Positions 11,358 through 23,964 of a stretch of DNA of 64,000 nucleotides are shown in pieces. The position numbers and the translations under genes are program-made. Position 1 is the first letter of the stretch, and each line of letters begins with the position of its first letter. The notes below the pieces were generated by a model. That model ran no database searches. It was not told the DNA's origin and was given only the letters and a program-made list of their open reading frames with translations. Origin of the DNA: Solenopsis invicta. Lineage: Eukaryota; Arthropoda; Insecta; Hymenoptera; Formicidae. Location of the stretch: positions 4,951,501-5,015,500 of the forward strand of contig NC_052669.1 in assembly GCF_016802725.1 (NCBI RefSeq), given 5' to 3'.

Positions 11358-12051
11358 TGGGGTATTTCAGAGTGATGTTTTTTTAGTCAATTTTTAAGAA
11401 TTTTTTTTAAAAAAACGAGTAAATATAAAAAAAATTCTTTTGGTTCGTTATTTACCGACCAACGAACTTTGTGAATCAAATTTATGATTTTTTAAATAAA
11501 AAATAAGATAACAATAATGGAGTAATACAATTTTCTCAAAACATGTTTTTTTTTAAACTGGTGTCCGCAATTAAGAGAAATCACTAAACCGATTTTCTTC
11601 TTATAAAGTAAACAGTACTTTATCGTCTGTATCAAAATTATATTGATAACTTCATTTATTGCAACTTTTTTCGGGGCTCGAAAACAAAAAAAAAGAAAAA
11701 AATAAAACTCATGTTTTAAACAAGGTCTATTTATTTATTCAAAAAAATGAATAATTCTGATATCGATGATAGCCGCAAGTGTACTGATTAAAATAACATT
11801 TGATTTTTTAACTACAGTTTACTGAGAGATGTGTAACAATAGACTCCGATAAACCGTACAGATGATGCAGTGATGACTTGAACATAACATTATTATTATG
11901 TTGTTAACATATTTTTATTAAAAAATAAATTAATTCAATCTACAAAATGTTGTAAATTAAGAATGAAAAAAATTGTTTTAATATTTACTCGTTTTCGTAA
12001 AATGATCCTAAAAATCGATTAAAAAACAGCACGTTACACTAGAATACTCTT
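11358..12051. mobile_element. TTAA-flanked AT-rich inverted-repeat element, ~694 bp
   Basis: The left end (TGGGGTATTTCAGAGTGATG followed by T-rich sequence, then ACGAGTAAATAT) matches the reverse complement of the right end (AAGAGTATTCTAGTGTAACG, T-rich, ACGAGTAAATAT). The arms are about 70-80 bp and imperfect. TTAA lies just outside each end, at 11354-11357 and 12052-12055. The core is AT-rich and has no transposase frame. It is a second putative TTAA-targeting element but has different termini from the one at 9804. Confidence 0.6.
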
Positions 12052-12055
12052 TTAA

Positions 12056-13857
12056 ATACAGAAATCAGAACGATGAAGCAAATTAAAAGGATGTTAACAA
12101 ATTGTTTAGAAAAGACTAAAGTAATTGAGGAAGAGAAATTTAATTGGCCATTTTTTAAAACGCCAGATGGTAATCGCCATCTGTGTGACTAATCTACAAT
12201 TTAGATATTATCGTTCAAATTGTGCTAATATGCGCACTATAATGCAGTGCTCTTATTTCGCTCGTTTGTTCACACTCCGTTAATATTTTCGTAGCGCATC
12301 GATCAAAATGTCATTGCGTTTACATATTAAAACGCAACGCATCGCTAGCGCGTTATTTAATATATACTTTATGAGTTTTAGTACGCATACGATCACGTTA
12401 CGCGCGTTTGGCGCGTGAAATGTACGTGCGGCAGTTTTACAGTCGATTGGAGTATCGACGCGCAACAAGTAACGCAAACGACGAGAGGCGTTTTCCTAGA
12501 AGAGATCACGGTTCATTGGCGAAACGTGTGGACCGGATGAGAAGAGGAGGAAGAGTCGGTGCAGCAGAAGCGATTATCTTATATAGAATAATTTGTCCGC
12601 TTCATTGGATAATGCCGTCGTGGCGCCAGCCTCTGACCTGCTTATACGCCTCGTCGCTCTTACGGTTGAATCTTACGACTCACACACGTCGCTTGATTAA
12701 AGGCTCGCATTGTTATGTAAGCGCGATGAAACTTCATGTTTGTCGACATGAATGTACGCACGTCACGTTTCGATTCACAACGAGCACGATTTCTTTCTTC
12801 TTTTTTGCCTGTTACGAGCAACATAAAACTGTTTACGTTCTTTCTATAATATATGGATCGCGAATATTATAATCAACGAAACCTTTACCCGACTGAATTT
12901 ATCACAGTCCGATAATAATTACATTATTTGAAATGTTTACAAAGCATGTAAAAGCAATCTTCATAATTACTACCAAGAGTTAGATACACTCGATCCGTTG
13001 GTCCATACGTTTATCGAAAATGTTGCTCCAGAGCGAGTTCGATCTAGAAAGATTTTCTAGAAACTTTTTACAACTCTTTACTTGACTGGAGTGTTTTGCA
13101 CAATGTAATTTGTGAAAGTGTTCGACGCTACGTAGCGCTGATCTTTTTCATTGGGCAAACTGATCCGTTGCGTTCGATTAAAAGCGCAAGTACTTATCGC
13201 GTGATTATGCGAAGTTCCGCAAGTTCGGCAGCAATAAAGTACGAAGTGTATACAAGCCAGTCTCAACTTCACGCTTGACGAAACTGCCTGACTATCCACG
13301 CGTTAAACTTCGTCTTCTTGTCAGGGTCGTTGGATGCAAGCATAGTGATCTTGGCCAATCTTCTGTGGTTCGCTTCGATTACGGCGATAACCCTCCCCCG
13401 TTCACCATTCTTCGTCCTACTTCTTAGCTGACTCATCCTTTCAAAGAAAATAGAATTATGGTAATCAGAGTTCTCAACGATATTGTTACGGCCGACCGAC
13501 TTGGAACAAATATAATCTCGTTGGAATAAAACAGTAACTACTTATCAAGAGTGACTAAAACTTGTGTTTTTATTCTTTTAATAATATTGCTTAATTAAGA
13601 CTTAACTTATACATATATAATTACGTATACAGGCACTTATAAATTTTATCTTTTATTTCACAAAAAGTATCTGTGAATAGATCTTCTGTATGAAATAATA
13701 CATTCACACATTGCCATAATATTATTAATGTCAATATTACGTCAATGTGATGAAGATAAAAATGGAAGGCCATTAATCAAATAAAAATTTAAATGAGCTG
13801 TCCATACGAACTGGGTAAAACAATAATTACTGGAGGTCGGAACCTTTTTCTGTATAT
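12056..13857. other. gene-free stretch
   Basis: A plus-strand frame is open from 12408 to 12872 (154 codons) across a CpG-rich patch, but it has no domain and its C-terminal part becomes a phenylalanine run from a T-tract, so I do not call it. The region 13080-13300 has opposed short ORFs. The remainder is AT-rich. Confidence 0.5.
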
Positions 13858-14184
13858 TTATTTACTTAGTGAAAATTGTGTGTCCAATAATCGTAATTCA
13901 TTCACGCAAGTTCCATTATGTTCGATCATATGAAACGATAAATGGCGTTGGCCACATGCAACTGCGCCACGTATGTTCCTGCAAAGGCGGCTAAATGACG
14001 CAGCCGGTGCATCGACTGCACTTCTGCAGCTACGTGGCGGGCTTCCAGGTGGTGGCACGTGCTCCGGTATCGACAGGTGGCGAACGGTCCAAATTCCCCG
14101 TCTTCTCGTAGAAGGACGGATCGCTCTTTCGATTTTCAGGGGCAGATCTAATTTATCCTTGGATCGTTTGATCAGCTTGCGCAT
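13858..14184 (-). CDS. small ATG-led ORF, 108 codons, unknown product
   Basis: An ATG at 14184 opens 108 codons ending in TAA at 13860-13858, and an AATAAA polyadenylation-type hexamer overlaps the stop (TTTATT at 13857-13862 on the plus strand). The N-terminus is lysine/arginine-rich, the middle has a short Pro-rich patch, and five cysteines are scattered through the rest. There is no signal peptide or membrane segment. No family is recognised. The AATAAA and ATG raise it slightly above background, but the block is CpG-rich and the opposite strand is partly open too. Confidence 0.2.
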   Translation of the reverse strand: MRKLIKRSKDKLDLPLKIERAIRPSTRRRGIWTVRHLSIPEHVPPPGSPPRSCRSAVDAPAASFSRLCRNIRGAVACGQRHLSFHMIEHNGTCVNELRLLDTQFSLSK

Positions 14185-16121
14185 CCGTCTTTGTGGGGGG
14201 AATAACTGTAAATTGACACGACTCCTGGTTTCAAGAAATTGAAGGAATTAATCGTCACGTCATCGTGAACTGTAAAAAAGCGGTGAATATAATATTGTGT
14301 TACAATATTGTTACAATATGGAAGAATACTAAAAAAATACATGAGACTAAATGATTTGCTACATTTCGGTTAGTAAAAGGAGATAAAGATTTTTATATGC
14401 ATAAATAATTACCCCTTTATCCCTTGTGTAACATCATTATTTTTATTGTTAATAACATTATAATGCACGCAAAACATTTCATTTGTGCCAAGCAACGAAA
14501 ATAATGGTAGAATCTGAATAACAGAATAATATAAATAACGTCGTAATAATCTGTGTAATTATTGTATTATTTATACGGGTGTATGCTTCATATCGACGTT
14601 TCCAATTTAATACTTCAGAGGTGGAATTGGTTTTTGTTTCATTCGATGTTATCCTCGTTTGCACGTAAACGAATAGGCACGCGAAAGGCTAGCAGTCGGA
14701 GGGGTACGGTGCATTATAATGCTCATTACATTCGATCTGCTCTCCCGCAATTTACGGTATTGCATGCCGCGTAACTTCCTTTCTCGCGATATAACGTCGT
14801 ATCATCCACACGAATCCTCATAACGATTTCTTCATAAGAAACGCAAAAATTGTCGAATTACTGCTTACAAAACATACCACAAAAAACCATTGGCGATTTC
14901 CGATCGATTAACGATATAAAAATAGTATTGGATTTATCTTTTTATTGCGATTTGTAGCGTGGCGTTTTAATTGTTTCAGAAATTAAACGTTTATTATAGT
15001 GAAATATTTACATCATCTAATAAAAATTATAAAATCTTGCAATACATGCTAGATATTTGCAAGTACATAATATCATATATAATTTAATTTATTCTGTTAA
15101 TTCAGATTGATATTTTGTATGGTATTATGTGAAATGTACATCTAATTTATGTACACCTTGTAGATGAATTTATATATTACTTGCAAGCTCGTATGAAATA
15201 ATGGAAAGCTGGTTTAATAATTATTATTATGCGCAAGCAATAATCCATGAAATTACGTTATTTATAATTACGTATATGTTAAAATAGCCGGAATTAATAT
15301 CGTAATATCAGTAATCTAATATTAAATACGCATCTGAAATTTATTATTTTGTTCTGTGATCCATTATTTCTGTGCGCTATTTTTGTTCACTATGAAATCT
15401 TTCAAACTGTTCAGTGAGATCGAAAATCCAAGGCGATGTCTCAGCAGGTGGTATAAAAGTGTGCTGCCACTGTGGTTAAACAGCAGTCGCCTGTAGAGGT
15501 TCAAGGGCCGATGGATAAAGGAGAGTATAGGATGGAGCTCTCGTTAAAAACATCTGCTGCTACCATGGACCAAATGCGAAAGTGAGAGAGAAAGAGAGAT
15601 GAAAGCGTGATCTTTTGAATTGCGTGGTAAATGGAATTGCTTTGTTTTTCAATAAGCAAATGTTTGTTTGTCGACATAGTTTTGTTTAGCAAAACACCTA
15701 TTTGTTTGTAATTATTAATCGTTTTAAATTTAATTATGCTCTGTAGGTGTTATTGCATTACGATGGATTATAATGTTCTCTTGAAATATTTTTATTTTTT
15801 CATGTTATTATTTTATATTAAGTATTTTTGAACGCGTAAAATGGCATAAAAATGTACTAAAAATTAGTAATGAACAAAATATTGAAATACACTGCTCAAA
15901 AATAAAAAATAAAAAAAAATTAAAGTAGACGTTGGTCCCCGATTCGCGTTCAAAATAATTAAAGATTGTTTACGTAAGAGTTTTACTCGTGACTTATGAT
16001 ATCATTAAGTTATCGTACTTAACCAAAAAGAAACCAAATTTACATTCTTTTAATTAAGAAAAAAAAACATGTTTTTGTTTATTTTTTTGTTCCACTTTTT
16101 TCACATCTCTAGTTCTTTGAC
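14185..16121. other. AT-rich gene-free stretch
   Basis: Mostly AT-rich. A short direct repeat of TGTTACAATAT occurs near 14297-14318. 15420-15600 is a little richer in GC, without a convincing frame or stable hairpin. Confidence 0.65.
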
Positions 16122-16175
16122 GAGTGAATGAATATACATATATGCATATGTACATCAACTCAAATATATTCACTC
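16122..16175. repeat. 54-bp imperfect hairpin
   Basis: GAGTGAAT at 16122 pairs with ATTCACTC ending at 16175, and an inner ACATATATGCATATGT-type near-palindrome pairs within it. It is AT-rich with bulges. It is too weak and simple for a microRNA precursor call. Confidence 0.5.
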
Positions 16176-17619
16176 AATAAATTGTATGCTTCCCAGACAA
16201 TCTCCATCAGAACAGCCAATCAGAGCAACCGACAAATCTCTCGCGTGACGTGTGAAATATTAGCCTCGCGCTGGTTTTGTTCCCGCAACGAAAAACGCGT
16301 TTAAAGCTTTTTGCATAAATCGAAATTGCGTTCTCCATCCCTTCGGAACCGCGATAGTCCAGAAGAAACGGGTCGATTAGCATTTCGACCCGACTACTGT
16401 CGCGGATAATGAATAGCGTGCGATTATGCATACCAGAGAAACGGGGGTTCTGGGCGATTCCATATCGGGTCGTCGGAGGTATATATCATCCCCTGGAACG
16501 CTCTTCGTGGCAGACATGAGCTCGCGGGGTAATGCAAGCTTCTTGCGCTCGAGTGAATCGCAGGAATTCGACGTTGTTATTCTCCTTTCATGGGTCCCGA
16601 GATAACTCGCGGGGGTGTGAGAGAATTGGAGTAGCGGGATGCTGCTGGCGCGTCTTACGTTGGCCTCCCACGCTGTCGCAGGTGCGCATATCCCAGATTT
16701 TCGTGTTTTACGCGCGAAAAAAGCCCTTATCCTCGCGTATCAGATGTACCTTTATCTTGTCCCGATGTTACTCGATTTTACCGATTTTTCCGTCTCGAGG
16801 GGTGTTGAAAGCACCTTTCGCTCTTCCATTTCTTCAATTTTTTTTATCTACTCTGTGCGTCATATTTCTATTTTATAACATTCTTTTTAAATATTGATAC
16901 GAGATATAGAATCATATGGAAATGTAAAATTTATCACAGGATTAATCTGGATGGGCGATGGTTTTGTAGGGCGCTCTATATATTTTTTTGATGCACGTAC
17001 GCAAGAACTTTTGCTTAATGAGTGTTTCGCGTTATTGATTAATGGGGAAGTAGTATCCACGGAATTACGTCGATTTGCGACTCTGATAATATGTGTTTTT
17101 CAGAGACGTCTATCAAATGGTCCGTTTTTTATTTACAACAGCTCATTAGTATCGCTACGTGACATCGGGGCCAGATAATACTCGCCGCTTATGTCATTCT
17201 TGTTTGTCGGTGACCAATTTTAGCCAACTCCCACGACTGATTAGCATTTAACACAAATTGCCATTCATACCCTATAATTTTACCGGTATAAAAAGCAGCG
17301 AGTTTCTCTATTTCTAGAATAAAAGTCCCTGTGTTTCCGTTGCGCTCGCTAACTTTTCATGAGTCGCGGTCGCATTTCCTCCTTCTTTCTCGATCTTTCA
17401 ACATTTAAGACGTTTGATATACTAAATATTTCTTAGAAAGCATGAGCTAGCTCATTGAAGATCATCCTGAGTTTCTAATGTGACCTCGTTCATGAAGACA
17501 TATACTTTATGAAAAAAATACTTAGTTCCATTCTTGGTTATTCTGATTACGTACAAATATTTATTTCTATTTTTCTTTATTTCTAAATAATTACGTGTAT
17601 TCCTTAAAAAAGAAAATTA
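16176..17619. other. mixed-GC stretch with a possible weak promoter
   Basis: An ATTGG/CCAAT-type motif lies near 16214, a strong short hairpin at 16369-16392, and a TATATAT run at 16480-16486 about 30 bp before an ATG at 16516. That ATG gives only 29 codons. Overlapping ORFs at 16532-16897 are pyrimidine-rich chance frames. The promoter reading is weak inference. Confidence 0.3.
16369..16392. repeat. perfect 8-bp stem-loop
   Basis: CGGGTCGA (16369-16376) and TCGACCCG (16385-16392) pair perfectly around the loop TTAGCATT. No U-tract follows, so it is not terminator-like, and no function is assigned. Confidence 0.8.
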
Positions 17620-18000
17620 ACATGCTATTATAATGCATGGATTTCAACAAGGAACAAAAATAATAGATGGTGCAAAAAACATTAAAAATTTTTAAAATTT
17701 ATCACAAATGCTTTCTACTGCATTTACTATTTTTATTCTCTTTTGAAACACGTAGATTTAGTATATAGTAGTCATATACATAAATATTCTAGGTTTTTAT
17801 AACATAGTGACACTGCAAATAGTTTAAATGGCACAAACGTTTTATTATAGATAGCTCTTGACGTCATCTTTCCAATATCTAATTTTATAATCAAACACAC
17901 TATAACAAGAGTAATTCCAAAAAGGACCGGAACTTTTGCACTAACTCAATACTCTGAAATATTTCTAAACATTGTATTTTATCTTGCACACGCTGTTCCA
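17620..18000 (+). repeat. dispersed repeat family, copy 1
   Basis: This stretch aligns in the same orientation with 33726-34110. Shared blocks in the same order include the AAAAAAC...ATCA(C)AAATGCTTT segment, CTATTTTTATTC, TGACACTG, TTATAGATAGCTCTT, a CACACTATAAC/TACACTGTAAC block and GCTGTTCCA near the end. The copies differ by many substitutions and indels, so both are old. There is no open frame or clear terminal repeat, so the class is unknown. Confidence 0.7.
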
Positions 18001-20340
18001 ACGATTAATACAAATGCGAGAAATGTATTTCTTTAAGATTAGATTGTGCTGGCATGGAATCTCAGTATTTGTCAATGTGATGAAATATGAAATTTTGCGG
18101 CAATATTTCTTAGGGCTTCACTTCCGATTTTATTTTTTCGCGCGCACAGGAAATTCGATTTTCGAAGCGGAAACGTAGCGCTGAGAAGCAAAACTTCAAA
18201 ATACATTGTGCATTTTGGCCGTCGGTGAGAAGTCTCGATAGAAGAAGACGACGTCGTGTAATCCGACGCTGCGCGTAGGTTAATCAGCACATTTGACCCC
18301 ACGACTTCCCCGCAAAAATAAATTCGCAATTCTCAATTATAAAAGATACTCGTCACACGCCAAAACTTATCGGAGGTAGAGCCGCGCAGCGCTGACTCCG
18401 CTCGGCATCGAATTTCGGGAACGAAGAAAGTCGACGAACCTTAATTTGCTCCTCTAACGGTTTGCCTCTTATCACCTTTATCTACAATGAAATATTTCCG
18501 TCGTGATGTCGCAAGAATCTACTCGGGCACAGGCTATTAGCGTCAAACCAAGATTTTAGACAATTGACATGACTCTATCTACGTGTGAACCGTCCCCTTC
18601 GGAAATAATAGAATAGTTCGAATTTAAAATATTGTCCATTTTACAATTTGTATAATAATGAAGTAATTAGCAAAGTATTTATGAAACAAGAGTGCGCTGC
18701 TTTTGTCAAGATTTACGCAAAATGGACTCATCGAAACGTAACTTTTGAAGTGAATAATTCGTACGTGAACCTTATGGGATTTATTGCTGATGAACGACGC
18801 CAGCACCGACACTTTCCCAATGTCGTTTAACGATGAGGTAGATCAAGTTTTACGGCAAAGTATTTACCACTTACACACACACATTCTCTCTCTCTTCTCT
18901 TCGCTCTTTCTCTCGTCTCTTATGTTACCGTCTCTCAGACGGATTGCACGACAAAAAGCGTCGCGAAAGGAGCTACCGGTGGGATAGCGGAATGTAGAAA
19001 TAATTCATACGGCTCATCCGCGAAGATATCTTTTACATGAACGCAATCATCGTCGCAAAAGGAATCCACCTCTCGATTCTTACCGGCTCGCTGCCGCGCC
19101 GTACTGGTCGGTCTGCTTCGGATGTCTTTCTTAATCCTCTTTCTTTGCGTCTCGCTCGGCCGATTTTCGCCATCGCGCCGCGGTAAACGATCTGGCACAA
19201 ACGACACAATCATCAATTCGTTCACTCTCGACCATGAAAATTGCCCTTTGTTTTTTTTTCACCGTGGGGAAGTTCGATTCCCACTTCGCTACGTGCCCGC
19301 GCGGAAAATCGTCTCGGGTATTCCGTAATAATGACGTTACATCATATTTCATTTTTGTAACGTCAGTTCGATGACCTTTGTTTGATTCGCGAGTAGAAAT
19401 ATTAAACAGGCATTAAAAAATTACGACGGATATGAAAATTTTTCATTAGACCGATAATTAATTTCTGTATTAACATGTGCTACATTTCAGCCTTCTTCAT
19501 GTCAAATTTTCACTAATGACAAATAAGCAAATAAGCGAGTTACAACTGTTTCGTGTAAAACAAGGATATGCTGGAGAGAAAAAAAGCGAGAGGCGGTATC
19601 GTATACGCCGCGCTGACATTTATTTATTGACAATAAATTATTTTTTCAATTTTCGTTCGGCCGACAGACGGTCGTAATTTCTTAATTCTGTGAAACCACA
19701 GACACCTCGTCGCGTCTATTCGCTTATTCTTCCGCCAGCAGGTACCGCGTTTTTGTGTGCCGCGCGCAGCAGTAAATTGGCCGAGAATCGTTCTGCCACA
19801 AAAATTAGGGTCCCCTCTCGAAAAATCGGTAGACAGTTTCGGGGTTTATACGCGGTTGGCAGACAGCACGTTCGCGGTTATATGGCCGTGGCGAACGTGC
19901 GAACGTGACGTCGTCGCGTTGCTCCAAAAACGCCGCTGATTTTTGTCTCTTCCCTCTTCCGGCAATCTCACGCCCCCGATTTTCAATACCGCTCGCTGCT
20001 GTGAATAGCGTGGAATTAATTTCGGGTCGTCGATCGCGACCGCGTTACCGATAGATAACGTTCCCGCAACAAAAATGGAATTTGTTCGTTGAAACATCAC
20101 GAAATGAAGTCTATATATTCATGAAGGGAACTATTGATTTTTTTTTTAATTATTGCCAATTCTCGTAATTTCAGAAAATCCCACGCGTGAGCCATCGATA
20201 CGCATAGAATGTCTCAGAAATTATATCTTTTTCCGAGATAACATTAAAGAAAATTATATTTATCCACTATTGATACGTCGGAGAAATTTGCAGAGAAAAA
20301 TACGAAGAAGATAATGAAGATACATTTCACGAAAACGTTC
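18001..20340. other. gene-free stretch
   Basis: Alternates between AT-rich and CpG-rich patches. 18880-19330 has CT-rich sequence and ORFs on both strands, and 19480-20100 likewise. None has a recognisable product or favours one strand. Confidence 0.55.
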
Positions 20341-20715
20341 CGTTAATTTCTAAACACGCGGTGTTTGACTTACGAGCGTAAACGGACGCGTTGTTTCACT
20401 TTGGAGGAATTCTGCGGCGTCATTCCCGAGCCATTTTCCTGTCGAAACCGGCGATGTTTCCGCACCACCCTCAACGGTGTTGCCACGGTAGCGGCTCGTA
20501 AAATCATCTTTTTCGAGGGCGGCTCGTGTGGAAGAACCGGGTAGGTTATAAAACCTGCCCACACCCTCAAGATACCAGGGAACACAGACAGCCTCTAGGC
20601 GTTTGCGTTTGGCTAGCGTTAATTGCCAATTTGTAGGCGCGACCGCAACACGCCCGACTAGACTTTGCCGTGTCACCACCTGCGCCTCTGCAGCATAATA
20701 AAATTTTAGCAAGCC
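20341..20715. promoter_or_regulatory. CpG-rich block with hairpin, candidate regulatory DNA
   Basis: A 375-bp GC-rich island in AT-rich surroundings. The minus strand is open for 120 codons without an ATG at its start. GGGTAGGTT (20539-20547) pairs with AACCTGCCC (20552-20560) across a 4-nt loop with one G-T wobble. Regulatory function is inference from composition alone. Confidence 0.2.
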
Positions 20716-21060
20716 AACGGGAAGAAAGCTTTAATATTGCAACCACTAATATAAACGCGCACAATTTCTTATATATTTTAATTTTAATCCCAAATTCAGA
20801 TTTTATTATCGCTTATTTATGCAAAATTATATACATTGTGACAACGTAGGTATCTTGGTCCTTGCAACATTTTACTTTTCAACATCTTATCTCCTTTTAT
20901 AAAATTTACATTGTACATTCTCATAAATATTATTAGGCACCAAGATCCACAGACCAAAAAATTTTGTTTCACTCACTTCTGTTATTCACATTATTGATTC
21001 TAATTTCATTTAATATTATTTATAGTATATCACCTAATAAAAAAATGTTATTCTAACACT

Positions 21061-21159
21061 AATATTTATTGTGAAATAAATATCACATGCCTTGATAGTC
21101 GAATTGACCTCGGAATGTAGGGAGATCCTGACTGAGATGATATTTTTCACAATAAATTC
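21061..21159. repeat. inverted pair with 52-nt loop
   Basis: AATATTTATTGTGAAATAAATATCA (21061-21085) pairs with TGATATTTTTCACAATAAATTC (21138-21159) with about 20 paired positions. The loop is unique sequence of higher GC. It could be a remnant of a small foldback element. A microRNA precursor is unlikely because the loop is long and the arms are AT-simple. Confidence 0.5.
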
Positions 21160-21785
21160 TTTACGGTATTCCAAAGTGCTTGTCAGCATCCAAATATGTA
21201 TTATTAAAAAAGTGCTCAATTTAATTTGTGATAATACGTATTCCAGCTTCAGTTTAGAATTGTGTTTCAAGACTGTCAGATAATTGACGCGCAGTTTATA
21301 TGAACTAGAAATTATAAAAATTCACACAAATATTATTATGTACCGTCTCGATTGAAAAATGGCGTTTTTCTTTATTCAATTGTCCCATTCACATTATCGG
21401 TCCTAATTTTATAAAATTATAAAATTGCACGCTATCTATGATTAGAGTCTAAAAAAAGTTTTGATACATCACGTGCAATGCGCCGCGTCGTCAAAGAACC
21501 AAGGCTGTTTGGTTTTGTTGTTGAAGCAGCAGAATATTCTAACGAATAACGCATGGCGTGGAAAAGGTATGCGTCGCATAAGGGTGTAGAAAGCGTGAAA
21601 CGAAAGGTAATCGTGCAATTTCATTTTAAGAATGGGAGAAACGGTGGAGTGGAGGCGCGATCTTTCGCGCGGTGAGAGTAACTATAATGCTCCTCCCAAC
21701 CTTAAGAAGATTCGTGACCGGAATTTTTCCGTTCGCACTCCGTGGATACCGATAAGGAGCTGATGACGACAAGGTAACCACCCGA

Positions 21786-21797
21786 GGGGGGGGGGGG
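21786..21797 (+). repeat. poly-G run of 12
   Basis: Twelve consecutive G residues, read directly. Prone to assembly and sequencing error. Confidence 0.9.
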
Positions 21798-22885
21798 CTT
21801 CACATTTCGGATAGTTGTATATTTCACCATATGTGTACGCATAGGCGGCGAATATTGCAGAAAAATTGGTTTACATTGATTCATATCCCTTCGATAAAAC
21901 GCGAATTGCATTGTGGTTAATCGAAATTTTTACTTCATGCTGAACCGGCATACCTTTTGAAATATCAATATTTGTTACAGGGTCTGTGCGAGATATTCCA
22001 TTCTTTCAATAATAGATTCATTCACCAAAAAAAAAAGAGAAATGCCATTTTTTTTTTATCAAAGCAAAATGCTTCTTGATGCTTAATATTTTCATAGCAA
22101 TTATTAAATACATTTTTCAGTTCTATAAATTGTGTGCCGGAAATGGCTGCCGGACTTAAATCCTAATCGTAAACTGAAGCTAGAAATAATCTTTCAAATT
22201 AATTTGATTATCTTCAATAATAACGCTACAAGTATCTTAAAAAACGGATGAACTAAAAATATCACCACGGTCAAAATTCGAACCTAGAATTCTTTCCTTC
22301 ATTAATATTAATTAAATTCATAATATTAAATATTTACAAAATGTTTTAAATAAATAAGTGTAAAAAACCTGAACTATTTACTAATGTATTAGTTGTTCGG
22401 ATTTAGAGTTATCCAAGTTTTTTTCTTATATAATTCATAAAATGTAAATAATTGTGTGTAAATTTATAAAACGGAGAATGTGAATCGTTGTAGAGTGTCA
22501 TAATACAATGCGGGACATTTTAAAAAGTGATATTTCAATTTCACCTCTAGTTCCGCTTTCTCACAAATAAAATACTGCACGATCTTACATAATTACGAAC
22601 ATTCGCAGCTCAAATTAGGCCCGCAAATATTTGTTCGTGGACGCGGGATATATGAAGCCGTTGAAATTGCGGGTCAACATCGGCTCGTGTGCGGCGTCCG
22701 ATGAAATCGGCTTCGAGGGGCAATCACGTCGGCATTATTATGCGTAACGCCGGCCATTATCGCGGTCGGCAGGTCTCCGTGAGAAAGTTCGCGGTCGCCG
22801 CCAATGTCGGATACGTGTGCTTTCGCACTCGCAGGAGGTGTACAGGCAGGCCACGTAGGCACGAGCTGGGGTTAGGTGCCCCTCA

Positions 22886-22886
22886 T

Positions 22887-22917
<31 letters not shown>

Positions 22918-22923
22918 TACATA
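22886..22923. repeat. (AC)n microsatellite
   Basis: About 17 AC/CA units with one AAAC interruption and a CATACATAC tail. Read directly. Confidence 0.95.
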
Positions 22924-23126
22924 CACGCACGTGTTTTCACGTTCTATTACCTCCGCCTACCTAGTACCTACGTACCTACCTACCGGCCGAACAATAATAG
23001 CTATTGTACGACGGCTTGTTAACGCGATACGTGAGCGAAAGAGGGACGCCGCGCCGCGCCGGTCTCTCCGCGACCGGCACGCCAATCGGCACGGCGATTT
23101 AATCGTGGATTCAGAGAGATTTGTAA

Positions 23127-23158
23127 CCGGAAATCAGCCATACGGCTGCTAATTCCGG
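23127..23158. repeat. 32-bp two-tier hairpin
   Basis: CCGGAA pairs with TTCCGG at the base and CAGCC with GGCTG near the loop (ATAC), separated by a small internal loop. Compact and GC-rich. Confidence 0.7.
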
Positions 23159-23754
23159 ACCGGTCGAATGATGAAACGGATTTCGCGACGCGACGCAGTT
23201 TCATACCGGATCGGCGAGTCCAGTCGCGAATATAAATAAGCAAGCTTGTTTACTTACGTTTTTCAATCAACGATTTCCTCTAACCATTATATTATAAATA
23301 ATTGTCTATAAATATCATAGGAGTATGAATTTATGACGCGGCGTAACAGCTATAATAATTACTCTGTGTGCGATAAATATAAATATCTATTTAGATACAT
23401 GGGAATTACGTGCTTTTTAGTATCGCCAATAAATCTTGCCAATTGCGTGAAATATTTCCTAGTATACAATTAATCTTATCTGGAAATCTAACGACAGCAT
23501 ATTACACAAGTCATTGAGTTTCGTGGGTGGCCAAAGTACCTCCGCGCGTTTCATTAGCGAACCATCAATTTCGGTCGGTATCGGGAATTTTGCGAGATCG
23601 TCGTATACAGCGTTTAGTCGAGATGCGAGGCTTCGATGATTCATTCCACGAACGGAGGAAATGCTCGGCGGTGAGAGGCGCGTAGGTGAAGGCGAAAGAA
23701 TGAATGAACGCGAAGCGGAAGCGAGCGGACTCGCGTGGCGGCACGCCTCACATA

Positions 23755-23964
23755 CAGGGTGTAACTTAATGTGCATGTATTTATTTGGTCAGTTGAGCGA
23801 ATGATGAAATATAACGGCGCGCAGATGTCTAACAGGTGATCTCGTAGATAGCGCAGGAATGGGAATTTCTCCTAATTGATCGTGCAAACAGACTTGTTCC
23901 ACGTCGACGCCACCGTAGATCGACGTTCTTCATTCATTTTTATTATCGATTATCAAACACCCTG
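23755..23964. mobile_element. possible TA-flanked MITE with CAGGGTGT ends
   Basis: CAGGGTGT at 23755-23762 is mirrored by ACACCCTG at 23957-23964, and TA lies immediately outside both (23753-23754 and 23965-23966). TA duplication and short CAGGG-type tips fit Tc1/mariner-like elements. The inverted repeat is only 8 bp and the core is unique, so chance cannot be excluded. Confidence 0.4.

Larger units (their letters stand above)
20716..22620. other. AT-rich gene-free stretch
   Basis: Contains the inverted pair at 21061-21159, a 12-G run at 21786-21797 and short A/T runs. An ORF at 21702-21911 on the minus strand crosses the poly-G/C run and is not credible. Confidence 0.6.
22621..23240. promoter_or_regulatory. 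CpG-rich block, candidate regulatory DNA
   Basis: A 600-bp GC-rich island holding an AC microsatellite, a run of CTAC units (22952-22985) and a perfect-ended hairpin at 23127-23158. Several opposed ORFs run through it. None has domain signals. Function is inferred only from contrast with AT-rich flanks. Confidence 0.2.

Noticed and set aside
12408..12872. 154-codon plus-strand open frame
   Set aside because: No recognisable domain. A phenylalanine run comes from a T-tract and the frame crosses a sharp composition change.
22255..22310. tRNA-like box B (GGTTCGAATTTTG on the minus strand)
   Set aside because: No T-stem pairing, no box A at the right distance and no cloverleaf.
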